Shown in pieces: positions 7,502 to 16,245 of a DNA stretch of 64,000 nt. A program made the position numbers and the translations under genes. This DNA comes from Bog-473 sp036489775 (GTDB taxonomy: Bacteria > Actinomycetota > Acidimicrobiia > Acidimicrobiales > RAAP-2): positions 1 to 64,000 of the forward strand of contig DASXFC010000046.1 of NCBI GenBank assembly GCA_036489775.1. Reading direction: 5' to 3'. Within the stretch, counting starts at the first letter, position 1. Each line of letters begins with the position of its first letter. Under the pieces are notes generated by a model. That model did not search any database and was not told the origin of the DNA. It saw only the letters and a list, made by a program, of their open reading frames with translations.

Positions 7502-8932
7502 ATGAGCGACGAGTTGGCGTGGCTGGATGCGACGGGGCAGGCGGAGCTGGTGCGCCGCGGTCAGGCCAGCCCGACCGAGTTGGTCGAGGCGGCGCTGGCC
7601 CGCATCGAGACACGCAATCCCGAGCTGAACGCGGTCATCCACGACCTGGGTGACCGGGCCCGGGCCGAGGCCGCGGGGCCGCTGCCCGCCGGGCCGTTCC
7701 GCGGCGTGCCGATGCTGTTGAAGGATCTCGGGGCCGAGCTCGCCGGCACCCCACTGAGCGAGGGCAGCGACTTCGCCGGCTCGTACACCTCGACGGTGAC
7801 CCAGGAGCTGACGCTCCGTTTCCAGCGCGCCGGTTTCGTGATCTGCGGCAAGACCAACACGCCCGAGTTCGGCATCGTGCCTACCACCGAGCCACGGCGC
7901 TTCGGTCCCACCCGCAATCCGTGGAACACGGCTCACTCGACCGGTGGGTCCTCCGGTGGCTCGGCGGCGGCGGTGGCGTCGGGCATGGTGCCGATCGCGC
8001 ACGCCAACGATGGCGGCGGGTCCATCCGGATCCCGGCCAGTTGCTGTGGCCTGGTCGGGCTCAAGCCGACCCGAGCCCGCGTCCCCCTGGCGCCCCAGTA
8101 CGGCGACCTGATGGGCGGGCTGATCGCCGAGCACGTCGTCACCCGCTCGGTGCGCGACACGGCTGCCATCCTCGATGCGGTGGCCGGGCCGGCCCCGGGC
8201 GACCCCTACTGGGCACCACCTTTGCGCGGGGAGTCGTTCGCGGCGGCGGGCGCCACGCCTCCGCCGTCCTTGCGGGTCGGCCTGGTCACGACCTCACCGG
8301 CCGGTGGTGAGGTGCATGCCGACTGCGTGGACGCGGCCGAGCAGGCGGCGGCGCTGTGCGAATCACTGGGCCACGTCGTCGTCCCGACCTCTCTCGATGT
8401 GGACGGCGACGCCTTCACTGCCCACTTCGTCAATGTGTGGGCGGCCGGCAACGCCTGGACTCTGGCGGATTGGGAGCGCCGGGTCGGTCGAACGGCCACG
8501 GTGGACGATCTTGAGCCATTGACGTGGGCGCTGACCCAACTCGGGCGCGCGCTTGACGCCGGGGCGTACCTCACCTCAGTGCAAGAGCTCCAGAAGATCA
8601 CCCGCCAGATCGCGCTGGCCTTCGACGACATCGATGTCCTGCTCACCCCGACTCTGGGGGAGCCGCCAGCGGCCCTCGGAACGTTCGACTCACCCGAGGA
8701 CCAGCCACTGACCGGCCTGTTCCGCGCCGCGTCCTACGTGCCGTTCACGCCACCGTTCAATGTCACGGGTCAACCGGCCATCTCGCTGCCCCTGCATTGG
8801 AACGACGGTGGCCTGCCCATCGGCAGCCAGTTCGTCGGCCGCTTCGGCGACGAAGAGACACTGCTGGCCTTGGCCAGCCAGCTCGAGGCGGCCGCGCCGT
8901 GGGCCGACCGCCGGCCCCCGGTCAGCGCGTAG
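7502..8932 (+). CDS. Amidase, amidase-signature family
   Basis: 476 residues, ATG 7502, full family length. The Ser-cisSer-Lys triad is visible: Lys in PMLLKDLGAELAGT (about residue 75), the cis-Ser in STGGSSGGSAAAVASG, and the nucleophile Ser in GGGSIRIPASCCG. It hydrolyses an amide (or sometimes an ester) in the cytosol; substrate is not predictable because the C-terminal pocket is variable. No signal peptide is seen. It stands alone 51 bp after the HxlR gene and its end overlaps the convergent flavin reductase gene by 11 bp. A second, diverged amidase is at 20487-21806. Confidence 0.92.
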   Translation: MSDELAWLDATGQAELVRRGQASPTELVEAALARIETRNPELNAVIHDLGDRARAEAAGPLPAGPFRGVPMLLKDLGAELAGTPLSEGSDFAGSYTSTVTQELTLRFQRAGFVICGKTNTPEFGIVPTTEPRRFGPTRNPWNTAHSTGGSSGGSAAAVASGMVPIAHANDGGGSIRIPASCCGLVGLKPTRARVPLAPQYGDLMGGLIAEHVVTRSVRDTAAILDAVAGPAPGDPYWAPPLRGESFAAAGATPPPSLRVGLVTTSPAGGEVHADCVDAAEQAAALCESLGHVVVPTSLDVDGDAFTAHFVNVWAAGNAWTLADWERRVGRTATVDDLEPLTWALTQLGRALDAGAYLTSVQELQKITRQIALAFDDIDVLLTPTLGEPPAALGTFDSPEDQPLTGLFRAASYVPFTPPFNVTGQPAISLPLHWNDGGLPIGSQFVGRFGDEETLLALASQLEAAAPWADRRPPVSA

Positions 8933-10100
8933 GGGCAGGCTCGGGCTCGACCAGAACGCAGCGGGTACCCGAGTAGATGGTCGGCATGCACTTGTTGCAG
9001 TGGATGCAGGTCGACGTGGTGGCCTGCCCGGCCTCCATCCGCGACACCAGATCGGGTTCCATCAAGAGCGCACGGGCCATGGCCACGAACTCGAAGCCCT
9101 CGTCCAGCGCGGCCTCGATGGTGTCGAGCCGGGTGATGCCGCCGAGCAGGATCACTGGCATGCTCAGGGCCTGTCGAAACTGGCGGGCGTACGGCAGGAA
9201 GAAGGCTTCCTCGAAGGGGTAGTCGCGAAGGAAGCGCCGGCCGATCACCTTGAAGCCGAGCCGGATGGGCACGGGCAGGGTGGCCCCGAACTCCTTGCGG
9301 GGCGCCTCGCCCCGGAACAGGTACATCGGGTTGGCCAGCGAGCTCCCACCGGTGAGCTCGAGCGCGTCGAGGGCCCCGTCGGCTTCGAAGAGGGTGGCCA
9401 CCGCGATGCTGTCCTCGAGCTGGAGGCCCTTGGGCACGCCGTCGACCATGTTGAGCTTGGCGGTGACGGCGACCTTGGTACCGACGGCGGTCCGCACGGC
9501 TCGGAGCACTTCACGGGCGAAGCGGGCCCGGTTCTCGATGCTGCCGCCGTACTGATCGTCGCGCCGGTTCAACTTGGGGCTCAAGAAGGCGCTCAAGAGG
9601 TAGTTGTGCCCGACGTGTACCTCAATGCTGTCGAAACCGGCGGCGGCCGCGGTGCGGGCGGCCCGGGCGTAGTCCTCGGTGATCCGGACCAGATCCGCCT
9701 CCCGGACGGCGCGCAGCCGTGACCCCATCGGGGTGAATCCGCCCGAAGGCGAGAGGGCGGGCGCGCCGTTGGAGCGGGCATTGGCCACCGGGCCGGCGTG
9801 GCCGATCTGGGCCGCCGCCGCGGTACCCTCGCCGTGCACGGCGTCGGTCAGGCGGCGAAGACCGGGCATCGAGTCCTCGGAGAGCACGATGCAATGCCGG
9901 TCGGTCCGGCCCTCGGGCGAGACGGCCAGGTAGGCGACGGTGCTCATCCCCACCCCACCGGCCGCGACCCGACGGTGGAACTCGATCAGCCGGTCAGTCA
10001 CCTCACCCCGCGGCGCCGCGCCCTCGAAGGTGGCCGCCTTGATGATGCGGTTGCGCAGGGTGACCGGGCCGAGGGTGGCGGGGGCAAAGGCGGAAGGCAC
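8922..10100 (-). CDS. NADH:flavin oxidoreductase, old-yellow-enzyme family with C-terminal Cys cluster
   Basis: 392 residues from GTG 10100, chosen because the family begins at FAPATLGPVTLRNRI. A single TIM-barrel OYE domain: AAQIGHAGPVAN, the active-site pair in IEVHVGHNYLLSAFLSP, YGGSIENRARFAREV, and GGITRLDTIEAALD near the FMN phosphate site. The end has CIHCNKCMPTIYSGTRC, the cysteine set that binds 4Fe-4S in the 2,4-dienoyl-CoA reductase branch. The FAD/NAD domain of that branch is missing, so it resembles single-domain Fe-S OYEs. Expected role: NAD(P)H-dependent reduction of activated C=C bonds. It is monocistronic and divergent from the cysteine dioxygenase operon. Confidence 0.87.
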   Translation of the reverse strand: MPSAFAPATLGPVTLRNRIIKAATFEGAAPRGEVTDRLIEFHRRVAAGGVGMSTVAYLAVSPEGRTDRHCIVLSEDSMPGLRRLTDAVHGEGTAAAAQIGHAGPVANARSNGAPALSPSGGFTPMGSRLRAVREADLVRITEDYARAARTAAAAGFDSIEVHVGHNYLLSAFLSPKLNRRDDQYGGSIENRARFAREVLRAVRTAVGTKVAVTAKLNMVDGVPKGLQLEDSIAVATLFEADGALDALELTGGSSLANPMYLFRGEAPRKEFGATLPVPIRLGFKVIGRRFLRDYPFEEAFFLPYARQFRQALSMPVILLGGITRLDTIEAALDEGFEFVAMARALLMEPDLVSRMEAGQATTSTCIHCNKCMPTIYSGTRCVLVEPEPAPTR

Positions 10101-10168
10101 GCCCCCACCATGGCCCGAATGGGGCGGTGGGCGCACCCTGACTGGCAAATCTCCGAAATATGACTAAA

Positions 10169-10192
10169 CTCATCGGGAATATACGCGATGAG
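10169..10192 (+). promoter_or_regulatory. Inverted repeat covering the ribosome site of the cysteine dioxygenase gene
   Basis: CTCATCG at 10169-10175 and CGATGAG at 10186-10192 are exact complements separated by ten bases. The right arm runs into the AGGAGGAG ribosome-binding sequence at 10191-10198. It could be an operator for a dimeric regulator or an RNA hairpin that partly hides the ribosome site. The sequence does not decide between these. Confidence 0.5.
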
Positions 10193-10205
10193 GAGGAGAG
10201 CCCCA

Positions 10206-10697
10206 GTGGCGATCACCCAGGCCATGCCCAAGACCACGCAGAGCCCCTTGGGGTTGCTGGCGTACCTCGAGGACTATGTGCGGGACCTGGCGGACTGTTT
10301 GCCCCGGGCCGACCGGAGCGCAGACCAGCGTTCCTACGACCTCCTCGAACTCTCGGCCGACCTCGAGGTCTGGGCTATCCACTGGCCCCAGGGCCGGCGG
10401 CTCGAACTGCACGACCACGGCGGTTCGACGGGCGCTCTGGTGGTGGTGGAGGGGGAGCTCGACGAGCACGCGATCGGATTCGACGGACGCCTCCTCCGCC
10501 AACGCATCGCGGTCGGTCACGGCACGGCCTTCGGGCCGGACTACGTGCACGACGTCGTCAACCCGTCCGCGGCGCCGGCCACCAGCATCCACGCCTACGC
10601 TCCGCCTATGTCGTCGATGACCTTCTACCGGAGCGTGGGCACCAGCTTGGTGGCCGATCGCTCCGAGTACCGGGCCGATCCGGGCTGGGCACCGTGA
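10206..10697 (+). CDS. Cysteine dioxygenase-type cupin
   Basis: 163 residues from GTG 10206; AGGAGGAG lies about eight bases upstream, which favours this start over the in-frame ATG 10188 located inside the ribosome site. The cupin metal motif is LELHDHGGSTGALVVVEGEL (His-x-His and Glu) with the third His in DYVHDVVN. The tail SIHAYAPPMSSMTFY matches the C-terminal strand of cysteine dioxygenases, including the conserved Tyr. It uses non-haem iron and O2 to oxidise a thiol such as cysteine to the sulfinate. The rhodanese gene overlaps its stop by four bases (GTGA), so the two are translationally coupled, giving a sulfur-metabolism operon. Confidence 0.88.
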   Translation: MAITQAMPKTTQSPLGLLAYLEDYVRDLADCLPRADRSADQRSYDLLELSADLEVWAIHWPQGRRLELHDHGGSTGALVVVEGELDEHAIGFDGRLLRQRIAVGHGTAFGPDYVHDVVNPSAAPATSIHAYAPPMSSMTFYRSVGTSLVADRSEYRADPGWAP

Positions 10698-11092
10698 CCG
10701 GGATCGACCGAGTCCTGGGCCAGGCCCGCCAGTGCCTGGTCCGGGTTGATCCGCACGAGGCGCAGGCGCTGATGGTGGGCGGTGCCTTGTTGGTGGACAT
10801 CCGCCCGGTGGCCCAGCGAGCCGAGTTCGGCGAGGTGCCCGGGGCGTTGATCGTCGAGCGCAACGTGCTCGAATGGCGCTTCGATCCGGACGCTCCCTAC
10901 CGCAATCCTCAAGCGAGCGACGGGAGCCGGCCGGTCATCGTCATGTGCCAGGAGGGCTACGCCTCCAGCCTGGCCGCGGCCTCACTGTTGGAGATCGGAC
11001 GCACCAACGTGACCGATCTCGACGGCGGCTTCGTGGCCTGGCAGGCGGCCGGGCTTCCGACCATCCTCCGCCAGAACACCCTCTCGCACTAG
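10694..11092 (+). CDS. Rhodanese-like sulfurtransferase
   Basis: 132 residues, GTG 10694 overlapping the dioxygenase stop. A single rhodanese domain: LLVDIRPVAQRAEFG (strand with Asp and Arg), GALIVERNVLEW, and the active loop VIVMCQEGYASSLAA with catalytic Cys followed by a five-residue loop. The end GGFVAWQAAGLP is standard. It transfers sulfane sulfur to cyanide or other acceptors in the cytosol. Coupling to a cysteine dioxygenase is a known actinobacterial pairing and suggests the two balance oxidised and reduced sulfur from cysteine. Confidence 0.9.
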   Translation: MTGIDRVLGQARQCLVRVDPHEAQALMVGGALLVDIRPVAQRAEFGEVPGALIVERNVLEWRFDPDAPYRNPQASDGSRPVIVMCQEGYASSLAAASLLEIGRTNVTDLDGGFVAWQAAGLPTILRQNTLSH

Positions 11093-11158
11093 AACCCTTC
11101 GGGGGTCAAGAGGTCGCCGGTGGGTTCGGGCGGCCAGGGCAATCGAGTGGGAGGGTCG

Positions 11159-11632
11159 ATGACCAAGCAAATGGTCTTCTACGGCGTGCTGGGGATCATC
11201 AGCATCGTGGTGGCCTTCCGCTGGAACCGGCGACTCTTCGTCGGGGGTCAGGCCGGACGAGTTTCGCTCCTCGAAGGGCTGTTCTACGTCCTGGGTCTGG
11301 TGTCCCTCGGCCTCGGGTGGTACTTCAACGTGCGCTACACGCACACGTACCACGACGCCAGTTACGTCAACTACACCAAGATGCTCTTCAGCAACTGGGC
11401 GGCTGACTCGGCCGCGCAGGACTACATCATGGTGAACCTGGCCCTTCTCCCTTTGTGGTCGATCATCGATGGCCGGCGTCGCGACATGCGGGTGCCCTGG
11501 ATCTTCTTCGTCATGAGCCTCTTCACCAGCCTGGCCTTTTCGATGGCGATGTACCTGGCCTTCGTGGAGCGGCAGATCCGCTTCAACCAGCGCCATCCGG
11601 CGGAGGAAAAGCCGGTCCCCCAAGCGGCCTAA
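11159..11632 (+). CDS. DUF2834-type small membrane protein
   Basis: 157 residues. ATG 11159 is preceded by GGGAGGG and gives MTKQMVFYGVLGIISIVV, a first membrane helix. Four hydrophobic segments are visible, and the block SNWAADSAAQDYIMVNLALL followed by DGRRRDMRVPW matches the DUF2834 family pattern of inner-membrane proteins of unknown function. It lies 66 bp after the rhodanese gene and may be part of that transcript. Its stop overlaps the end of the convergent MFS gene by four bases. Confidence 0.75.
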   Translation: MTKQMVFYGVLGIISIVVAFRWNRRLFVGGQAGRVSLLEGLFYVLGLVSLGLGWYFNVRYTHTYHDASYVNYTKMLFSNWAADSAAQDYIMVNLALLPLWSIIDGRRRDMRVPWIFFVMSLFTSLAFSMAMYLAFVERQIRFNQRHPAEEKPVPQAA

Positions 11633-13131
11633 TCGCCGGACCCGACCGTCACATCCGGCTGCAGGGGCGCGCCGTCCACGGCGCAGTAGTAGGGGCGCGA
11701 TCGCCGCAGGACCGAGTGCCGTTGCACCTGGTTCGGGTTCCGGATGGTGAGCGCGGCCAGGACACCGCCGGCGGCACAGGTGACCCCGGCCACCACCAAG
11801 GCTACCCGGAAGCCCGACGCGAAGTGAGCGGACGAGAAGGCGATGCCGCCGACCAATGGCAGGACAGCCACGGCGATCAACCCGCCGGCCCGGGCCACCA
11901 CGTTATTGATGGCCGAGGCCACGCCGGCATGGGTGGCTGGCACGGACGCCATGGCCGTCGCGGTGAGTGGAGCCACCGTGATGGTCAAGCCCACGGCGAA
12001 GATCAGGACAGCCGGCAGGACGTAGACGAAGTAGTTCGAGCCGTCAGTGGCCCGGGCCAGCAGGCAGAGACCGCCACCGATCACCAGTGGTCCGACCGAC
12101 ATCTGCAGGCGGGGACCGATGCGGGCCGCCAGCTGACCGGATTGGGCTGAGAGCACCAACATGAGTGCCGTCACCGGCAGCAGGGCCAGGCCCGACTCCA
12201 ACGGGTTGTCGTGCTCCACCAGCTGTAGTTCGGTCGGGAGCAGGAAGATCGCTCCGCTCAAGGCGGCGTAGACCAGGAAGGTCACCGCGTTGGTCCCGCT
12301 GAACTGCCGCGAGCGGAAGAACTCCAGGGGCAGCATCGGGGCCTTCCGGCTGTGCTCGTAGAGGAGGAAAGCCGGTGCAGTCAGCCCGGCCATGATGAGG
12401 CCGCCCAGCACCAGCGGATCGGTCCAACCGTGGGCCGGCCCTTCGATCAAGCCGTAGGTGAGGCCGGCCAGGAAGAGGACGGCCAGTACCGCACCGCCGG
12501 CGTCGACCTTGCCGTTGGCCGTGTCGTCACGGGTCTCGGGCACGTGCCGGGTTGCCATCACCATCACCATCACGGCGAAGGGCAGGTTGATGTAGAAGAC
12601 GAAGCGCCAGGAACCCGCCGCAATGAGGTACCCGCCGATGAGAGGTCCGGCCGCGGTGGCCACACCGCCCAGCCCGGACCAGGCCCCGATGGCCCGGCCC
12701 CGGTCCGATTCGCGGAAAGAGGCCTGGAGGATGGCCAGACTGGCCGGGGCCAGGAGCGCACCACCGACACCTTGGAGGAGGCGGGCCGCGATGAGGACGC
12801 CGGCGTCGGGCGCCAAGCCGCAGAGGGCCGAGGCCACGGCGAACCAGGCCACGCCCACGGTGAAGATGCGCTTGCGTCCGAGCCGATCGCCCAGCGAACC
12901 GCCGAGGAGAAGAAAGGCGGCCAGGGTCAAGGCGTAGCCCGACACCACCCACTGCAGCGTGCCCTCCCCGCTATGGAAGGAGCGCCCGATGGACGGGAGC
13001 GCGATGTTGACCACAGTGGCATCGAGACCGGCGATGCCCGATCCGATGACGGTGACGGCCAACACCCAGCGCCCCTGCGCACTCTTGAGGGAGAGCGCTT
13101 CGGGTTCGGCGGTGTCGTCCTGCGTGCTCAT
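11629..13131 (-). CDS. MFS drug transporter, DHA2 family
   Basis: 500 residues, ATG 13131. Fourteen hydrophobic segments; TM1 carries GLDATVVNIALPSIG and the TM2-3 loop GGSLGDRLGRKRIFTVG, both diagnostic for DHA2 proton antiporters. The start overlaps the stop of the upstream SDR gene by four bases (ATGA), so the two are translated together. It is distinct from the pump at 5441-6907. Coupling an exporter to an SDR suggests export or detoxification of the SDR's substrate class; that link is inference. Confidence 0.9.
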   Translation of the reverse strand: MSTQDDTAEPEALSLKSAQGRWVLAVTVIGSGIAGLDATVVNIALPSIGRSFHSGEGTLQWVVSGYALTLAAFLLLGGSLGDRLGRKRIFTVGVAWFAVASALCGLAPDAGVLIAARLLQGVGGALLAPASLAILQASFRESDRGRAIGAWSGLGGVATAAGPLIGGYLIAAGSWRFVFYINLPFAVMVMVMATRHVPETRDDTANGKVDAGGAVLAVLFLAGLTYGLIEGPAHGWTDPLVLGGLIMAGLTAPAFLLYEHSRKAPMLPLEFFRSRQFSGTNAVTFLVYAALSGAIFLLPTELQLVEHDNPLESGLALLPVTALMLVLSAQSGQLAARIGPRLQMSVGPLVIGGGLCLLARATDGSNYFVYVLPAVLIFAVGLTITVAPLTATAMASVPATHAGVASAINNVVARAGGLIAVAVLPLVGGIAFSSAHFASGFRVALVVAGVTCAAGGVLAALTIRNPNQVQRHSVLRRSRPYYCAVDGAPLQPDVTVGSGD

Positions 13132-14009
13132 GCCGGATCGGTTGGGCCCCCCGCCCGTGGTGGGGGCCAGCCCGGGAGGAGCCTGAGTTGGCGACACAGC
13201 TGGCGGGACGAGACCATCTGTCCGGCGTACTGCTCCGCTCCGGAGTCGTCGGCCAGCCAGCCTATGACCTCGCCGGCCACCTCGGGAGGGGCCGGAGGGT
13301 GCCCGGCGTCGACCAGCACCTTGTCCATACCCGAGGAGCGCATCGACTCGGTCAGGGTCAAGCCCGGGGCAATGCTGAAGGACCAAACGCCCTCGGAGAA
13401 GAACTCGACGTGGCACATATCGGTCACGCGGTGGAAGGCCGCTTTGGCCGCGGCATAGGCCACGCCCCACCCGCCGGCTCCAGCCGGGGCGGGCGGTGTC
13501 GTGAAGGCGGCCTCGGACAGCATGTTGACCAACCGGCCCTGGCCGCGCTCGATCATCTGGGGCAACAGGAGCTGCGTCAGCAGCATGGGATGCAGGTAAT
13601 CGCCGACCAAGCACCGTTCGGCCAACTCGATGGGGACGTCCAAGAACCGGTCCATGGTGCCTGGTCCTTGGTAGATGGCGTTGTTAGTCAGGACGTCGAC
13701 CCGGCCCCACTGGCTCAGCGCCTGCCCGGCCAGCTGTCGCACCGCCTCGCGGTCCATGACATCGCAAGGGATCATGGCCACCTCACGGCCGAGTGCCTCG
13801 ATCTCGGCGGCAGTCGACTCCAGGCTGCCCGCGATGGCAGTGTCCCGATCGGGGTCCTTGGCGCTGGACGGATGGGCCCGTCCATCGCCCTCGCGCACGG
13901 TGCGCGCCGTGATGATCACGTCGAAGCCGCGGCGGGCCAGCGCCAGCGCGCCGCAGCGGCCGATACCCCGGCTGGCTCCGGTGACCAAGGCGACGCGCCG
14001 CTCTGCCAT
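13128..14009 (-). CDS. SDR-family oxidoreductase
   Basis: 293 residues, ATG 14009. Cofactor motif TGASRGIGRCGALALARRG, then ITARTVREG, where a basic residue after beta-2 favours NADP(H). Catalytic residues: the structural Asn in TNNAIYQGPG, Ser in NMLSEAAFTTPP, and Tyr/Lys in AYAAAKAAF. An acidic, Ser-rich insertion after beta-2 (about residues 42-60) and a proline-rich C-terminal tail make it a little longer than usual. It leads a two-gene operon with the MFS transporter. The next SDR upstream ends nine bases away and may share the transcript. Confidence 0.87.
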   Translation of the reverse strand: MAERRVALVTGASRGIGRCGALALARRGFDVIITARTVREGDGRAHPSSAKDPDRDTAIAGSLESTAAEIEALGREVAMIPCDVMDREAVRQLAGQALSQWGRVDVLTNNAIYQGPGTMDRFLDVPIELAERCLVGDYLHPMLLTQLLLPQMIERGQGRLVNMLSEAAFTTPPAPAGAGGWGVAYAAAKAAFHRVTDMCHVEFFSEGVWSFSIAPGLTLTESMRSSGMDKVLVDAGHPPAPPEVAGEVIGWLADDSGAEQYAGQMVSSRQLCRQLRLLPGWPPPRAGGPTDPA

Positions 14010-14018
14010 GGCCAGTTC

Positions 14019-14879
14019 CTACATCATTCCGGCGATCTGGTGGCCGCCGTCGACGTGGAGCACCTGGCCGTTGAGGTAGGAGGAGGCGTCGCTACACAAG
14101 AAGACCACCACCCTCGCGATGTCCTCGGGCAGGCCCAGCCGCCGCATCGGGTTGGCGGTGGTCAATCGGTCCTTGATTTCCTCGGGCACGATCGACGCGG
14201 CGGTTCGGGTCAGGATGAAGCCTGGCGCGATGGCGTTGGTCCGGATGCCGTCACGCCCGTAGCGCACGGCCAGGTGGCGGGTGAGCTGCTCGAGTGCGGC
14301 CTTCGACACGCCGTAGGCGACCCGGGTCGACTCACCGATCGTGCCGGTACCCGACGAGATGGTCACGATGGACCCACCGCCTCGCTCGACCATGTGGGGG
14401 ATGGCGTGACGAGCCAGCAGGAGAGCACCCCGGGTGTTGGTCTCGAGCACGCGCTCCCAGACGCCCAGATCGACCGTGCCGGCGTCGGTGTCGAGCCGAG
14501 GGTGGCTCCAGGCTGCGTTGTGATCGATGCAGTCGATGCCACCGAAGGAGTCGAGAGCCACCTCGATGAACCGGGCCACCGAGGCGTCGTCTCGCACGTC
14601 ACAGGCGGTGGCCACGGCCTGGCCGCCTTCAGCGCGGATGGCCTCGGCCAGATCTTGAGCGGCCTGGGCGACCACATCGCCGATGACGACGACGGCCCCC
14701 TCGCGGGCCAGTAGGTGGGCCGTGCTCCTCCCGATGTCGGAGGCCCCACCGCTGAGCAGCACCACCTTTCCGGTCAGCTGCCCCACTGATCCCCCGCTCC
14801 GGTGGTCGGGACTGGCGCCGACGCGGCGATCTTGCGCGTCCTCGTTGATGTCGGTCTCATTCGTCGTCACCTTGACCAT
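14019..14879 (-). CDS. SDR-family oxidoreductase
   Basis: 286 residues from ATG 14879; a GTG at 14786 would remove a polar 31-residue leader and begin directly at GQLTGKVVLL, so the true start is uncertain. The nucleotide loop reads SGGASDIGRST, a variant of TGGASGIG in which the first Thr and a Gly are replaced. The Asn motif is also altered (HNAAW rather than NNAG). Ser (TISSGTGTIG) and Tyr-x3-Lys (AYGVSKAAL) are intact, and the tail LNGQVLHVDGGH is typical. It should still be an NAD(P)-dependent oxidoreductase. It lies upstream of, and in line with, the SDR-MFS operon. Confidence 0.85.
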   Translation of the reverse strand: MVKVTTNETDINEDAQDRRVGASPDHRSGGSVGQLTGKVVLLSGGASDIGRSTAHLLAREGAVVVIGDVVAQAAQDLAEAIRAEGGQAVATACDVRDDASVARFIEVALDSFGGIDCIDHNAAWSHPRLDTDAGTVDLGVWERVLETNTRGALLLARHAIPHMVERGGGSIVTISSGTGTIGESTRVAYGVSKAALEQLTRHLAVRYGRDGIRTNAIAPGFILTRTAASIVPEEIKDRLTTANPMRRLGLPEDIARVVVFLCSDASSYLNGQVLHVDGGHQIAGMM

Positions 14880-14899
14880 AGGTCGTGAGGCGCTTCAGT

Positions 14900-16129
14900 T
14901 CATGTGTGCGACGCGGGAGCGCTGACCGCCAGCGCGGCATATTCGGCCCGCTGTTCGGCTCGCACCGGGCCACCGAGGACCCACTTGAGCCGAGTCCGCA
15001 AGATCAATGAAGTGAAGGCGACCGAGACGGCCACGGTTCCCACGAAGAGGATGGCGACCGTCGCTTCCCAGGGAAGATATGTCCTCAATCCGGTCGCTCC
15101 GAGTATGGAACGAAGAGTGGTGAGGAAGAGATTGTGAGACAGCCACACCCCACCAGTCACGGCAGCCAGGCCTGATGTCGTCATCAGGGCCGGCCGAGGG
15201 ACACGAGGAGAGGCTGTCTGTTTCCTCTGCTGCCACCACAGACTCACCGCGAACATGGCCGCGATGGCGGCAAAGTACCAAACGACGCCTTCGGCTTGGT
15301 ACGGGTCAGATGCCTGTGTAAGAGAACTTCCCGTGTCGACCTGAATCGCGTACCAGAGAATCATCAAGGCGCCGATCACTCCACTGAGGAGAAATATCTG
15401 GCGCAAGTGCGCAGAGACGAATTGGCACACTTCGTCCAAGTGGATGGCAACCAGTGCCCCCGCGACGAAGAACTCTTGATAGGTCAACAGGTCCCGACTC
15501 CAAGGCACCGCTGAATTCATCGCTTTCCACGCGTTGGAAAGGGGAGGGATCCATGACGGGTAGTGCATGGTGAGCCCAAGAAAAAGCGCGAAGGCGAGGC
15601 TGGTCACCATGACGATCCAATGACGACGCGTTGCGGCCAGGAGCCGCATGAACAGCGGAAAGATCAGGACGGATTGGAAGATCACAAACACGGGATAGAG
15701 CTGTGAGTAGCCCATCAGAAGGTTTTGCTTCAGGTACGTCCCGACCTCACCCCAGGATGATTCGACGTAGTAGAGACACATCACGAGGTAGATCCCGGTC
15801 CAGGCCAAATACGGCACACCCAGCTGGACGTACCGGCGCCTCCAGAATGCTCGTAGCGAGCGGGGATGAGCCAGCTGGGCGTAACAGATCACCAGTCCTG
15901 AGAGAAAGAAGAACGCGTTGCGACTGAGGTGGAGCATCGTGATGAACCCCGTCCCGACGACGTTGGTCGACATCCCAGCCCAGATGAATGAGTGATTCCC
16001 GACGACCGTGACGCAGGCCATGATCCGAAAAAGGTCAAGCATGTCCAAGTAGCCGCGGGACGGTGACGGGTGGAGTGCGTCACCGGACACGGCCGGCGAA
16101 GGATCATTGAGCAAAGTCGCGACCTTCAT
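14900..16129 (-). CDS. Acyltransferase-3 (OafA-type) integral membrane protein
   Basis: 409 residues, ATG 16129. About ten membrane helices. The family hallmarks are YLDMLDLFRIMACVTVVGNH near residue 27 (Arg and the catalytic-type His), AFFFLSGLVICYA, and FWRRRYVQLGVPYLAW. Such proteins O-acetylate sugars, peptidoglycan or lipids using acyl-CoA across the inner membrane. A polar 25-residue leader precedes the first helix. No linked glycosyltransferase or surface-polymer operon is present, so the acceptor is unknown. It lies 20 bp beyond the SDR start on the same strand. Confidence 0.85.
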   Translation of the reverse strand: MKVATLLNDPSPAVSGDALHPSPSRGYLDMLDLFRIMACVTVVGNHSFIWAGMSTNVVGTGFITMLHLSRNAFFFLSGLVICYAQLAHPRSLRAFWRRRYVQLGVPYLAWTGIYLVMCLYYVESSWGEVGTYLKQNLLMGYSQLYPVFVIFQSVLIFPLFMRLLAATRRHWIVMVTSLAFALFLGLTMHYPSWIPPLSNAWKAMNSAVPWSRDLLTYQEFFVAGALVAIHLDEVCQFVSAHLRQIFLLSGVIGALMILWYAIQVDTGSSLTQASDPYQAEGVVWYFAAIAAMFAVSLWWQQRKQTASPRVPRPALMTTSGLAAVTGGVWLSHNLFLTTLRSILGATGLRTYLPWEATVAILFVGTVAVSVAFTSLILRTRLKWVLGGPVRAEQRAEYAALAVSAPASHT

Positions 16130-16245
16130 TTGGTCGCATCCTGCCTCAACTGCCTGAATTGGACTTTGTCCTCAGCTGTGATTGCTCTGAGCGAGAGCGA
16201 GCGACTGGGCAGTCGTTGCCATGCCGACAACCGAAGTGGCCGCGC

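Noticed and set aside
12557..12580. CATCAC triplet-like repeat resembling a poly-His tag
   Set aside because: Read in the real minus-strand gene it encodes Met-Val repeats within a membrane helix of the MFS transporter.
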